Source: Actinomycetospora sp.
GTDB taxonomy: Bacteria > Actinomycetota > Actinomycetes > Mycobacteriales > Pseudonocardiaceae
Reading direction: 5' to 3'
DNA: 39,466 bases
NCBI GenBank assembly: GCA_029266415.1
Contig: JAQSWW010000016.1
Location: 1-39,466 of the forward strand
The notes beneath the pieces are model-generated. The model made no database searches, was not told the DNA's origin, and saw nothing but the letters and a program-made list of their open reading frames with translations. Both the position numbers and the translations under genes were made by a program. Each line of letters opens with the position of its first letter. Position 1 is the stretch's first letter. Shown here piece after piece: positions 7,101 to 14,913 of this stretch.

Positions 7101-7706
7101 ATGTCCTGGGACGCGTCGACGCGCTACGGCTGCGCGGTCGCCGACGGCGGCCTGGCGCTCGTGCAGGACCTCCTCAACACCATCCCCGCGGGTCGCCCGC
7201 GTCGCCCCGATCTGCTCGCCGACCTCGCGTCCGCGCAGGGGTGGTCGGACGTCGCGCTCACCGACTGGGCGGGGGTCACGGGGCGCCCGGCGCCGCGGGT
7301 CGAGCTGGACGAGCGGGGGCTCGACGAGCTGCGGGCGCTGCGCGCCGACCTCCGCAGCGTGGTGGGGGCGGGGCCGGAGCACAGCGCGGACCTGCCGGTG
7401 GCCGATCTGCGCACCGCCGCGGTCGGCCTCGCCCTCCGCGCCGACGGCACCGTGACGCTGGAGCCCCGGGGCCAGGGGTGGCGCGCCCTCGCGGGCCTCG
7501 TGCTCACCGAGGTCCTGGAGGCCCAGCGCGCCGACTCCTGGCGGCGCCTCAAGACCTGCCGCAACGAGCGCTGCGCGACGGCGTTCTACGACCGGTCCCG
7601 CAACAACAGCGGCGCCTGGCACGACGTGCGGGTCTGCGGCAACGCGGTCAACCTCCGCGCCTCCCGGGCCCGCCGCCGGGCGGCGGCCGCCGCCGGGGAC
7701 CGGTGA
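7101..7706 (+). CDS. CGNR zinc-finger regulator with ABATE domain
   Basis: This 201-aa protein has an N-terminal ABATE-type domain (about residues 10-140; ALVQDLLNTIPAGRP, LRALRADLRSVV). The C-terminal CGNR zinc finger (about 152-195) reads CRNERCATAFYDRSRNNSGAW then VCGNAVNLRASRARRR. The paired Cys residues bind zinc, and the basic tail fits DNA binding. The family is a presumed stress-linked transcription regulator. The fourth residue of the CGNR signature is Ala here. The ATG at 7101 follows CGGAGC closely, and the longer in-frame start at 6957 lies in the noncoding repeat region. It is convergent with the Usp-GreA gene. Confidence 0.88.
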   Translation: MSWDASTRYGCAVADGGLALVQDLLNTIPAGRPRRPDLLADLASAQGWSDVALTDWAGVTGRPAPRVELDERGLDELRALRADLRSVVGAGPEHSADLPVADLRTAAVGLALRADGTVTLEPRGQGWRALAGLVLTEVLEAQRADSWRRLKTCRNERCATAFYDRSRNNSGAWHDVRVCGNAVNLRASRARRRAAAAAGDR

Positions 7707-7720
7707 CCGGTCTCGGGGCC

Positions 7721-8962
7721 TCAGCTGCTCACAGGGGAGTGGCCCCGGCGAGGTGCTGTCGCCTCCGGGGCGTACCGGTCCAGCGGCGTGGCCGACAGCA
7801 CCGTGAGGCGCACCTCGGCGCCGGACGGCACCGTGGCCGTGCGGACGTCGCCGGGCCGCGCGCCCAGCAGCGCCCGCCCGATCGGGGAGTCGGGGGAGTA
7901 GACGTCCAGGGCGGCGCTCACCAACGGGCCGCCGTGCGCCAGGAGGAACACCTCGGGCTCGGGGTCGTCGTCGAGACGCACGGTCAGCACCATCCCCGGC
8001 TCGGCGACCCCGTCGTCTTCGGGAGCACGGCCTGCGTCGCCGGCCAGGAGGAGCTCCTGGAGGTCACGGATCCGGCGTTCCCGCCACTCCCGGAGGGCCA
8101 GGCCGTCCGGGCCCTCGTCGTCGAGACGGCGCGGGCTCGAGCGGTGGGTGAGGAGCAGACGGTCCAGCTCGGCGACGGCGTGCTCGTAGCCCTCGGGGCT
8201 CAGCCAGGCGCCACGGGTCGATGCCACGGCGGATCCACCATTCGTTGTCGAGGGAGGACGCGCGACGACGCTCGGGGGGAGCATCACCGCGCACGGACTG
8301 CGCCGGAGCAACCTGTCCAGGTGCACGACGGGTGACGGCGAGACGACGATCAGCTGGGCCCAGCGACCCACGTCGAGGAGAGCCCCGGTCAGGTCGGCGT
8401 CGCCGTCCTCCCGGTCGCGGGAGCGGCGGCGTCGCGGCCACACCGAGACGAGCTCGACCCCGAGCCGCCGGACGACCTGCCCGGCGAGCGTCTGGACGCC
8501 GGGGTCCTGCGGGGTGCCCGCGAGCCCCACGACGATCGGGCGGGCCGAGGGCGTGGACGCCCACGAGCCGGCCCACCGCGACGGTACGACGACGGTCGGA
8601 CAGACGGCCCCCGCAAGGAGGAGGGGTGTGGTCCCGTCCGGCACCGTCGACGGGTCGGTGTGGCGGCGGCTCCCGATCACGAGCAGGTCGGCGTCCCGTG
8701 CGCGCGCCCGGAGTACCGGTCCGATCGCACCCGCGATGGACTCGGCGCTCACCGGGTTCCCCGGAGCGACCGCCGCGGCGACGGCCCGCGCTCGACGCAG
8801 CGGCGCCGAGCGGTGGGCGTCGGTCGTCCCCCCGCCCGTCGGACGGACCTCCACCAGGTGCAGTCGGGCGCCCCGGCGCGCGGCCTCGGCGGCCGCCCAG
8901 CTCACCGCGGCGAGGACCCCGAGCGACGGGTCGACCCCGACGACGACCGTTCCCCGCGCCAT
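7721..8962 (-). CDS. Fusion of two universal-stress-protein domains with a GreA/GreB-like domain
   Basis: One open frame of 413 aa starts at an ATG at 8962 behind a GAGGAGGGG ribosome site. Residues 3-127 form a Usp domain (VVVGVDPSLGVLAAVSWA; DADLLVIGS; CPTVVVP). Residues 140-230 are a degenerate second Usp (RPIVVGLAGT; AQLIVVSPSP; CAVMLPP). Residues 250-395 resemble a Gre factor: WLSPEGYEHAVAELDRLLL, a short helical arm, then the C-terminal domain (PGMVLTVRL; DVYSPDSPIGRALLGARPGD). The coiled-coil tip is shorter than in GreA and lacks the usual DLxEN region, so transcript cleavage may be lost. An internal GTG at 8227 could start a separate Gre-like product, but no stop divides the halves. 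It probably links stress sensing to RNA polymerase. Confidence 0.88.
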   Translation of the reverse strand: MARGTVVVGVDPSLGVLAAVSWAAAEAARRGARLHLVEVRPTGGGTTDAHRSAPLRRARAVAAAVAPGNPVSAESIAGAIGPVLRARARDADLLVIGSRRHTDPSTVPDGTTPLLLAGAVCPTVVVPSRWAGSWASTPSARPIVVGLAGTPQDPGVQTLAGQVVRRLGVELVSVWPRRRRSRDREDGDADLTGALLDVGRWAQLIVVSPSPVVHLDRLLRRSPCAVMLPPSVVARPPSTTNGGSAVASTRGAWLSPEGYEHAVAELDRLLLTHRSSPRRLDDEGPDGLALREWRERRIRDLQELLLAGDAGRAPEDDGVAEPGMVLTVRLDDDPEPEVFLLAHGGPLVSAALDVYSPDSPIGRALLGARPGDVRTATVPSGAEVRLTVLSATPLDRYAPEATAPRRGHSPVSS

Positions 8963-9142
8963 GCCGCCCCTCCTCGCCGCCCGCTCGGTCGGGTGGACCC
9001 CGACGGGTCGAGCGTGGGTGGGAGCGAGGAGGAGCACCTTGTTCCAGGCGACAACATCAGTGGCGCGACCTGTCACCGGGGACAACGCCGACGTCCGCGC
9101 GCTCGGGGATCGTCCAGGGCAGAGGCGAGCGAGGAGGGCGAC

Positions 9143-9436
9143 ATGCTCAGTGACCAGGAGCGCACGGCGCTGCGCGACATCGAGGCCCGGGTGCTCGCCG
9201 AGGACCCCTCGTGGGTCAGGGCCTTCGACGTCACCGCGGCGCGGGTGGCGCGCCGGCGGGCCCACGAGTCGGCCTTCCACCTGGTGGCGGTGGTCGTCTG
9301 GACGGTCATGGCCGCGCTCATGGTCGTCGCCGGCGTGCCGGGTCCCGCGGTGTTCTTCGCCGCGCTCGCCGGCCTGTCCGCCTGGATGATCCGGCGCCTG
9401 CGTCGTCCCGCCCGGACCGACACCACGGCGGCGTGA
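9143..9436 (+). CDS. DUF3040 membrane protein
   Basis: This 97-aa protein begins MLSDQERTALRDIEARVLAEDP, the signature N-terminus of DUF3040 proteins, followed by two membrane segments at about residues 47-65 and 68-85 and a basic tail. The ATG at 9143 has GAGGAGGG upstream. DUF3040 proteins are small actinobacterial membrane proteins of unknown function. It is divergent from the Usp-GreA gene across a 180-bp gap, in which I saw no convincing operator. Confidence 0.92.
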   Translation: MLSDQERTALRDIEARVLAEDPSWVRAFDVTAARVARRRAHESAFHLVAVVVWTVMAALMVVAGVPGPAVFFAALAGLSAWMIRRLRRPARTDTTAA

Positions 9437-9442
9437 CGCCGG

Positions 9443-10990
9443 TCAGACGCCGTCGCCGTCCAGCGCGGCGAGCGCCACGATCATGGCGAGGCGCTGGTCG
9501 GGATGGCCCGTGGCGAGGTGGGTGATGGCGTCCATCCGACGGAGCCGGTAGCGCACGGTGTTCGGGTGCACGTCGAGGGAGGCGGCCGTGACGGGGATGT
9601 CGCCGTGCGCGGCGAGCCACGCCCGCAGGGTCGGCACGTAGTGCGTGCCGTGCCGCCGGTCATGCCGTCGGAGCTCGGCGACGGGACCTCGCTCGGGCAC
9701 GCGCCCGGCCGCGGTGACCGCACGCAACCGGCGCAGGACGATGCGGTCCCACGACTCGTCGTACGCCACGGGCGGGAGCCCGGGGTCGGAGGCGTGCAGG
9801 GCGAGGCACTCGTCGGCCTCGCGGCGGCTCGCCGGCAGGGACGGGGCGTCGGCGACACCGCCGATGCCGGCCACGAGGCCGACGTGCGGCGGCAGGCCCG
9901 CCCGCACCGACGCCACCCACCGCCGGGCACCGTCGACCGTGTCGTCCCGGGCGGGCAGCAGGGTGTAGACGGTGTTGGCGAACAGCGCGCTGCGCCCCGG
10001 GCGGGACCACCCGAAGCCCGTGGTGACGTGGTCGAAGGTGAGCAGGACGCCGGCGTGCTGCTCGTCCTCGGCGTGGGCCTGCAGGGCCACCACGCGCAGC
10101 CCCGCGGTGACCAGACCCAGCTGGCTGCTCATGGCCTGGGGGTCGCCGGTGCCCTCGAGCAGCCGGGTGACCAGGTCGGACTCCACCTGGCGTTCGAGGT
10201 CGGCGCTGGCCCGCGAGCGCAGCAGGTGCAGCGCCGCGGTCCGGGCGCCGTCCTCGAGGACACCGCGGCGCGGGTCGTCGAAGGGCGTCCCGGTCTCGAC
10301 CCAGAGCGACCCGAGGAGCTCCCGGCCCGCGCGGACGGCGACGACCATGCGCCCGCCGAAGCCCTGGTCGGGGGCGGGCTCGACGAACAGCGGCTCGTCG
10401 GACCCCGCGAGGTGGCCGAACACCCCACGCTCGGCGAACACCTCGCGCACCGGGTCGGGCATCCGTCGCCCCAGGATGGTCCGGGAGCGCACCGCGTCCA
10501 CGACCTCGTCGGAGCTGGAGTAGGCCAGCACCCGGGAGAGCTGGTCCTCGATCACCACCGAGGCGCCCCCGAGCGCGGCGGCGAGGGTGTCCGCGAGGGC
10601 GAACAGGTCCGTCGGGCCGCGCCCCGATTCGGTCTCGCGGCCCTCGAGGACCAGCCCGTAGGCCAGCCCGGTCAGGTGGCTCCAGGACACGTCGGGATCG
10701 ACCAGCACCACCGCGATCCCCGCCTCCGCGGCCGCCGACGCCACCGCCGGCGCGAGCGGTGCCGGCGCGCGCACCAGCACCGCGCTCGCCCGCGCCTGCG
10801 TGGCCAGGCGGACGGCCTCGGCCGGCGCCTCGATCCCCACCGCCAGGAAGACGTCGCCGCTGGTCGCGCGCCGGTCCGTCGCGTCGTGCACGACGACGCT
10901 CCGCAGCATCGTCTCGCGGGTGTGGGCGCCGGCGACCAGCCGCGCGCCACTGCCGGCGAGGACGTTCACCAGCCGGTCCAGCGTGATCAT
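9443..10990 (-). CDS. PucR-family transcriptional regulator
   Basis: This 515-aa protein has an N-terminal PucR-type ligand-sensing region (residues 1-130), a central GAF-like/GGDEF-like part (about 140-400, with DQLSRVLAYSSSDEVVDAVRSR and READECLALHASDPG), and a C-terminal HTH at about 458-495 (TLRAWLAAHGDIPVTAASLDVHPNTVRYRLRRM). This matches PucR/CdaR activators, which control purine, sugar-acid or amino-acid catabolism. No target pathway adjoins it, so the ligand is unknown. The start is ATG at 10990. The divergent gene begins at 11126, and the intergenic region holds a short AGCTT/AAGCT inverted repeat (11028-11043). Confidence 0.93.
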   Translation of the reverse strand: MITLDRLVNVLAGSGARLVAGAHTRETMLRSVVVHDATDRRATSGDVFLAVGIEAPAEAVRLATQARASAVLVRAPAPLAPAVASAAAEAGIAVVLVDPDVSWSHLTGLAYGLVLEGRETESGRGPTDLFALADTLAAALGGASVVIEDQLSRVLAYSSSDEVVDAVRSRTILGRRMPDPVREVFAERGVFGHLAGSDEPLFVEPAPDQGFGGRMVVAVRAGRELLGSLWVETGTPFDDPRRGVLEDGARTAALHLLRSRASADLERQVESDLVTRLLEGTGDPQAMSSQLGLVTAGLRVVALQAHAEDEQHAGVLLTFDHVTTGFGWSRPGRSALFANTVYTLLPARDDTVDGARRWVASVRAGLPPHVGLVAGIGGVADAPSLPASRREADECLALHASDPGLPPVAYDESWDRIVLRRLRAVTAAGRVPERGPVAELRRHDRRHGTHYVPTLRAWLAAHGDIPVTAASLDVHPNTVRYRLRRMDAITHLATGHPDQRLAMIVALAALDGDGV

Positions 10991-11125
10991 GTTGGCCTCG
11001 GTGCGGAAGGGACAAGAACAGGTACTGAGCTTGTGAGAAAGCTACAACCACGGGGCGGTGGAATCGACGCACCATGACGTCAGAGCCCGGGTACCGGGCG
11101 GACGAGTGACGAGGAGTGTGCGGAG

Positions 11126-11611
11126 ATGGAGACGGCGGCGGCAGGGCGCAACGTGCGGGCGATGGCGACGGAGCACCTCGACCAGGAGGCCCGCCGCTAC
11201 ACCCGTCGCACCCGCACGGCGATGGCGCTGGAGGGCGTGCTGGCGCTGGCCCTCGGGGGCGTCGGCGGCGTCGCCGCCCTGGCCGCGGACACCGCGACGG
11301 TCACGGTGGCGGGATTCCGCCTGGGGCTGCCCCAGTTCGCGGTCCTGGCCGGCCTGGGGGCGCTCCTGCTCGTGTCCCTGCGCTCGCGGACCGCGCTGCG
11401 TCGGGCCGCCGTGGTCTCCGCGGTCGTGGCGACGGCGATGTTCGTCGCCGGTGGGGCGCACTACCCGCACGGCGCGTGGGACATGAACATCGCCGGGATC
11501 TTCCTGCCGGCGGCGATCGCGCTCGCCGGGTTCGTCGAGTACGTGTTCCTCAGCAGCGTCGAGTTCGTCTCCGCGCCGAGCGACACGCCCAACCCGGCCG
11601 AGCGGGCATGA
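11126..11611 (+). CDS. Small integral membrane protein, unknown
   Basis: This 161-aa protein has a basic N-terminus (RYTRRTRTAM) and four hydrophobic segments at about residues 33-52, 66-86, 91-110 and 121-143, with a His/Tyr-containing loop GGAHYPHGAWDMN between the last two. I do not recognise a family. The start is ATG at 11126 after GAGGAG and GCGGAG. Its stop overlaps the start of a 29-residue Usp-like remnant (ATGA). It is divergent from the PucR gene, which may regulate it. Confidence 0.75.
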   Translation: METAAAGRNVRAMATEHLDQEARRYTRRTRTAMALEGVLALALGGVGGVAALAADTATVTVAGFRLGLPQFAVLAGLGALLLVSLRSRTALRRAAVVSAVVATAMFVAGGAHYPHGAWDMNIAGIFLPAAIALAGFVEYVFLSSVEFVSAPSDTPNPAERA

Positions 11612-11697
11612 TGACGGCCATCCGCGAAGCCCTGCTCGGCAGCGTCGCCCGCGCGGTGCTGCACCACGCGCACCGGCCCGTCCTGGTCGTGCCGTAA
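11608..11697 (+). pseudogene. Universal stress protein C-terminal remnant, translationally coupled
   Basis: This short frame begins with ATGATG overlapping the membrane-protein stop and encodes EALLGSVARAVLHHAHRPVLV before the stop at 11695-11697. LGSVxxxVLxHAxxPVLVV is the conserved C-terminal strand-helix of Usp proteins, containing part of the ATP-binding site. The N-terminal ~110 residues of a Usp are absent. It may be a deletion remnant. Being in frame with an overlapping start, it could still be translated as a short peptide. Confidence 0.65.
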
Positions 11698-11787
11698 CCG
11701 TCCTGACGGGCGGAAGGCGACGTCGCGACCACGCCCGGCCGGTCCGGGTCTATCGTCGCCCTCTCCCGCAGGTGAGCGAGGCGGCCC

Positions 11788-12585
11788 GTGACCATGCTGC
11801 AGTTCGACGACGAGGGTGCGCGCCGGATCCAGGGCGTTTACGCCACGCCGGACGTGGTCCGCCAACGGGACGAGGTGCTCGCGCTGCTGGGTGCGCGCCC
11901 CGGCGAGCACGTCCTCGACGTCGGTTCCGGCCCGGGGTTCCTGTTGGCCTCCATCGCCGACGCGGTCGGACCCGAGGGGTCGGCGCACGGGCTCGACCCC
12001 AGCCCCGCGATGAACGCCATCGCCACGGCGCACTGCGCGGGCCGGCCCGGGGTGAGCGTCGACGAGGGGAGCGCCGAGGTGCTGCCCTACGCCGACGACG
12101 CGTTCGACGCCGTGGTCTCGACTCAGGTCTACGAGTACGTGGCCGACGTCCTCGCCGCCCTCGTCGAGGTGCGGCGGGTGCTGCGGCCCGGTGGCCGCGT
12201 CGTGCTCCTGGACACCGACTGGGACTCGGCGGTGTGGCACGCGGCCGACCGCGACCTGCACCAGCGGGTGATGGCGGCCTGGGAGGAGCACCTGGTCCAC
12301 CCCCGCCTGCCCCGGGTGCTGCCCGGACTGCTGGAGCGGGCGGGGTTCCGCGTCGTCGACCGTGTGCTGATTCCGCTGTTCAACCCGGTCTACGACGACG
12401 ACACCTACAGCGCCTGGACGATGGACGGCATCGGCGCCTACGTCACCGGCCGGCAGGGACTCACCGAGCAGGACGTGGACCGGTGGCGCGAGGACCTGCG
12501 CTCCCGGGGCACCGACTACCTGTTCAGCCTCAACCGGTACTGCTTCGTCGCCGTGGTCGACGAGGTCTACGAGGGCAGCTCGTAG
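11788..12585 (+). CDS. Class I SAM-dependent methyltransferase
   Basis: This 265-aa protein has the Rossmann SAM-binding motif I VLDVGSGPGFLL (about residues 42-53), motif II acidic loop at GLDPSPAM, motif III around DDAFDAVVSTQVYEYV, and the post-motif VLRPGGRVVLLD. It is closest in style to UbiE/COQ5-type and Methyltransf_11 enzymes. The substrate is not predictable. The annotated GTG at 11788 and an ATG two codons later (11794) are both possible. It ends in the palindrome shared with the convergent serine hydrolase gene, the two coding regions overlapping by 19 bp. Confidence 0.9.
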   Translation: MTMLQFDDEGARRIQGVYATPDVVRQRDEVLALLGARPGEHVLDVGSGPGFLLASIADAVGPEGSAHGLDPSPAMNAIATAHCAGRPGVSVDEGSAEVLPYADDAFDAVVSTQVYEYVADVLAALVEVRRVLRPGGRVVLLDTDWDSAVWHAADRDLHQRVMAAWEEHLVHPRLPRVLPGLLERAGFRVVDRVLIPLFNPVYDDDTYSAWTMDGIGAYVTGRQGLTEQDVDRWREDLRSRGTDYLFSLNRYCFVAVVDEVYEGSS

Positions 12586-12589
12586 ACCT
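12563..12589. terminator. Palindrome spanning both stop codons of convergent genes
   Basis: A perfect 11-bp inverted repeat (AGGTCTACGAG at 12563-12573, CTCGTAGACCT at 12579-12589) with a 5-nt loop contains the last codons and the TAG stops of both convergent genes. It could act as a bidirectional terminator. It has no T-run. Confidence 0.55.
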
Positions 12590-13853
12590 GCTCGACCACC
12601 TTGCCGAGCAGGGTGTTCGCCGTCTGCTGTCCGTCGAGCCCCACGGTCAGGTTGCTCCAGATCACGATCGTCACCTGGTTGACGGGGTCGTAGCCGGCGA
12701 AGTTGTTGTACCCGGGCATCTCGCCGAAGTGGAAGTACAGCGGGACGGTCGGGGCGAGGATCTGCCGCTCGATGCCGTACCCGTACTGCGTTGCGCTCGG
12801 CGCTGCCGCGGGCTCGGCGGGCTGCGGACTGTCCAGCCACTGCCGCTGCATCTCCGGGCCGAAGACGCGGCCATCGACCAGCGCCCGGAGCCAGGTGGCG
12901 AGGTCGTCGGCGGTGGAGATGGCGCCACCGGCCGCCCACGCGTAGGACGAGTTCTGGTGGGTGTAGTCGACGGGCTGCAGGGTGCCGGCCCTGGCCGCGG
13001 CCTGCATCTCCGGCGAGTACGGCGTGTCGCCCAGCGCGAAGCCCGAGCCGCCGTACATGTAGCCGTGTGAGTACGGGTCCGGGATCGCGGTGTCCGTGGT
13101 CCCCGGGAGGCTCGTCCTCGCCAGGCCCTGCGGACCGAACAGCCGGTCCCGGAACGCCGCGTCGAGTGCCTTGCCGTCGACCCTCTCGACGATGAGGCCG
13201 AGGAGAGCGTAGTTGGTGTTGCTGTAGTCGTAGGCGGTGCCGGGCGCGAATTCCGGGGGGTGCGCGAACGTGATGGCCAGCACCTCCTGCGGTGTCCAGA
13301 CCTTTGCGGGCTCGGTGTCGAGGGTCTGGGCGAAGCCGGGGTCGTTCGTGTAGCCGTACAGGCCGCTGCGCATCGTCAGCAGCTGGGCGACGGTGATGTT
13401 CTCGCCGTTGGGCACCCCCGCGACGTAGGTCGACACGGGATCGGTGAACCGCAACCTGCCCTCCTGTGCCAGCTGCAGGATCACCGCGGAGGTCATCGTC
13501 TTGGTGATCGAGGCGATGCGGACGTGCGTGCCCCCGTCGGGTGCCGTGAGCGTCCCCCGCTCGGTCGTCCCGACGGCGGTCGTGAACCGGCCCTGGGGGG
13601 TGCGGACCTCGACCAGGGTGCCGGGGATCATCAGCTCCCCGGCGGTCGCCTCCACCGTGCCCCGCAGCGCGACGGGGTCGATCGTCTTCAGCACGGACGA
13701 TCCACCCGGTGGCGTGGCCGCGGCCTCGGCGGTGGGCGACGCCGCCCCGTTCGCCGAGCAGCCGGCGAGCACCAGGACCAGCGACGCGGTCAGCCCGGCC
13801 GCGAGGGTGACCCCGCGACGTCGCCACGGGAACCGTCGCCGGCCAGCACGCAT
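12567..13853 (-). CDS. Serine hydrolase lipoprotein (beta-lactamase / DD-peptidase family)
   Basis: This 428-aa protein has a lipoprotein signal: basic RRRFPWRRR, a hydrophobic core, then lipobox VLAGC with Cys32. The mature part has the three motifs of penicillin-binding serine hydrolases: SITK (Ser115 and Lys118), YSN in YDYSNTNYALLG (about 215) and HFG in YFHFGEMPG (about 375). It probably acts outside the membrane as a D,D-peptidase, esterase or class C beta-lactamase relative. Resistance cannot be concluded. The ATG at 13853 is preferred because GGGGAG lies upstream and the signal peptide then sits at the N-terminus; an in-frame start at 13949 would bury it. Confidence 0.92.
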   Translation of the reverse strand: MRAGRRRFPWRRRGVTLAAGLTASLVLVLAGCSANGAASPTAEAAATPPGGSSVLKTIDPVALRGTVEATAGELMIPGTLVEVRTPQGRFTTAVGTTERGTLTAPDGGTHVRIASITKTMTSAVILQLAQEGRLRFTDPVSTYVAGVPNGENITVAQLLTMRSGLYGYTNDPGFAQTLDTEPAKVWTPQEVLAITFAHPPEFAPGTAYDYSNTNYALLGLIVERVDGKALDAAFRDRLFGPQGLARTSLPGTTDTAIPDPYSHGYMYGGSGFALGDTPYSPEMQAAARAGTLQPVDYTHQNSSYAWAAGGAISTADDLATWLRALVDGRVFGPEMQRQWLDSPQPAEPAAAPSATQYGYGIERQILAPTVPLYFHFGEMPGYNNFAGYDPVNQVTIVIWSNLTVGLDGQQTANTLLGKVVEQVYELPS

Positions 13854-14106
13854 GCCTGCTCCCCACGGTAAGGGGCCGACGTCGTTGCCGGATTCAGCGA
13901 GGCTGGCCCTGCTCCGGACGTCGCCACAACCACCGGACTGACGAGCCACGAGCCGTACGGCAGCCGCGACCGCCCGTGACGAAAGCGCCGGTCAGAGGCG
14001 CAACGACGTCAGGCCGCGACGACACGGGCCCCTCGCCGGCGCTCCCTCATTCCTGCCCGGTGCGCGCGCAACCGCTTCGCCCGCGCGCTCTCTGAGCGGG
14101 GCGACC

Positions 14107-14117
14107 TGACTGAGCGC
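14107..14117. promoter_or_regulatory. Second copy of the TetR-site half sequence
   Basis: TGACTGAGCGC here is the exact reverse complement of GCGCTCAGTCA in the candidate operator at 14863-14882. It lies in the 309-bp gap (13854-14162) between the serine hydrolase and TetR genes, where I saw nothing else. It could place the serine hydrolase under the same TetR control. Confidence 0.35.
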
Positions 14118-14162
14118 AGAGTTAGTGACGCGCATTCCGCTGTCAACCGGCGGGTGCCGGGC

Positions 14163-14828
14163 TCAGGTGACCGGCCGGGTGCCGAGCATCCGCAGGGCCA
14201 GCTCGGCGTACTCCTCGGCCAGCGCCTCGGGCGAGTCCGGGCCGTCGAGCCGGTACCAGCGGACCAGGTCGACGCCCAGCGAGATGATCGCCCGCGTCGC
14301 GCGGTGGACGTCCGCGACGTCGAACACCCCGGCGTCCAGGCCCCGCGCGACGGCCCGGCGGAACACCTGGTTGATCTGCCGGCGCAGCTCCTGGACGCGC
14401 TCGAAGTGCTCGGGCTCGAGTCCGGAGAGCTCGTACTGGCAGATGCGGGCGACCGTGTGGTGGTGCGCGTGCCACGCGACGAACCGGCGCACCAGGTCCG
14501 CGACCTGCGCGGCGGGGTTGGCGTCGCGGTCCGGCTCCCGGTCGCCGAGCGCCGCGAGCGCGCGTTCGTGGCCCACCCGCACGACCGCGAAGAGCACGTC
14601 CTCCTTGCTGGAGAAGTGCACGTAGAGAGCGCCGGGGCTCAGGTCCACGCCCGCGGTGACGTCGCGGGTCGTGGTCGCGTGGAAGCCGTTGCGGGCGAAG
14701 CACAGCACCGCCGAGCTCAGCAGCCGGCGGGCGACCTCGGCGAACTCCGGGCCCCACAGCTCCGTCGAGGGCTCGTCGATCGTCGCCCCGGCCACCCGGG
14801 CCCGGCGGTGCGCCTGCCTCGGCGCCAT
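14163..14828 (-). CDS. TetR-family transcriptional regulator
   Basis: This 221-aa protein has a TetR N-terminal HTH (about residues 30-76; VARRLLSSAVLCFARNGFHATTTRDVTAGVDLS then GALYVHFSSKEDVLFAVV) and an all-helical C-terminal ligand domain with a KstR2/TetR_C-like pattern. The start is ATG at 14828. It is divergent from the LLM oxidoreductase gene, and a palindromic site lies between them at 14863-14882, the classic TetR layout for auto-repression and control of the neighbour. The ligand is unknown; acyl-CoA ligands are common in this subgroup. Confidence 0.93.
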   Translation of the reverse strand: MAPRQAHRRARVAGATIDEPSTELWGPEFAEVARRLLSSAVLCFARNGFHATTTRDVTAGVDLSPGALYVHFSSKEDVLFAVVRVGHERALAALGDREPDRDANPAAQVADLVRRFVAWHAHHHTVARICQYELSGLEPEHFERVQELRRQINQVFRRAVARGLDAGVFDVADVHRATRAIISLGVDLVRWYRLDGPDSPEALAEEYAELALRMLGTRPVT

Positions 14829-14862
14829 CCAGCCACCGCCTTGACACGAGTTCCAGGTCATC

Positions 14863-14882
14863 GTGACTATGCGCTCAGTCAC
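14863..14882. promoter_or_regulatory. Candidate TetR operator between tetR and the LLM gene
   Basis: A 20-bp inverted repeat, GTGACT and AGTCAC separated by 8 nt (ATGCGCTC), lies 35 bp upstream of the TetR start and 32 bp upstream of the LLM start. Position and size fit a TetR dimer site. Confidence 0.6.
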
Positions 14883-14913
14883 TCCCACGGTAGCCGACCG
14901 GCAGGAGAAGCGC

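Noticed and set aside
9097..9116. GGGAC...GTCC near the Usp-GreA/DUF3040 divergent region, considered as a DosR-type box
   Set aside because: Arm spacing and flanks do not fit the 20-bp DosR palindrome, and no DosR-like gene is present.
12567..13853. Serine hydrolase as an acquired antibiotic-resistance beta-lactamase
   Set aside because: The SxxK, YSN and HxG motifs are shared by esterases and DD-peptidases, and there is no mobile element nearby. A resistance role is not supported.
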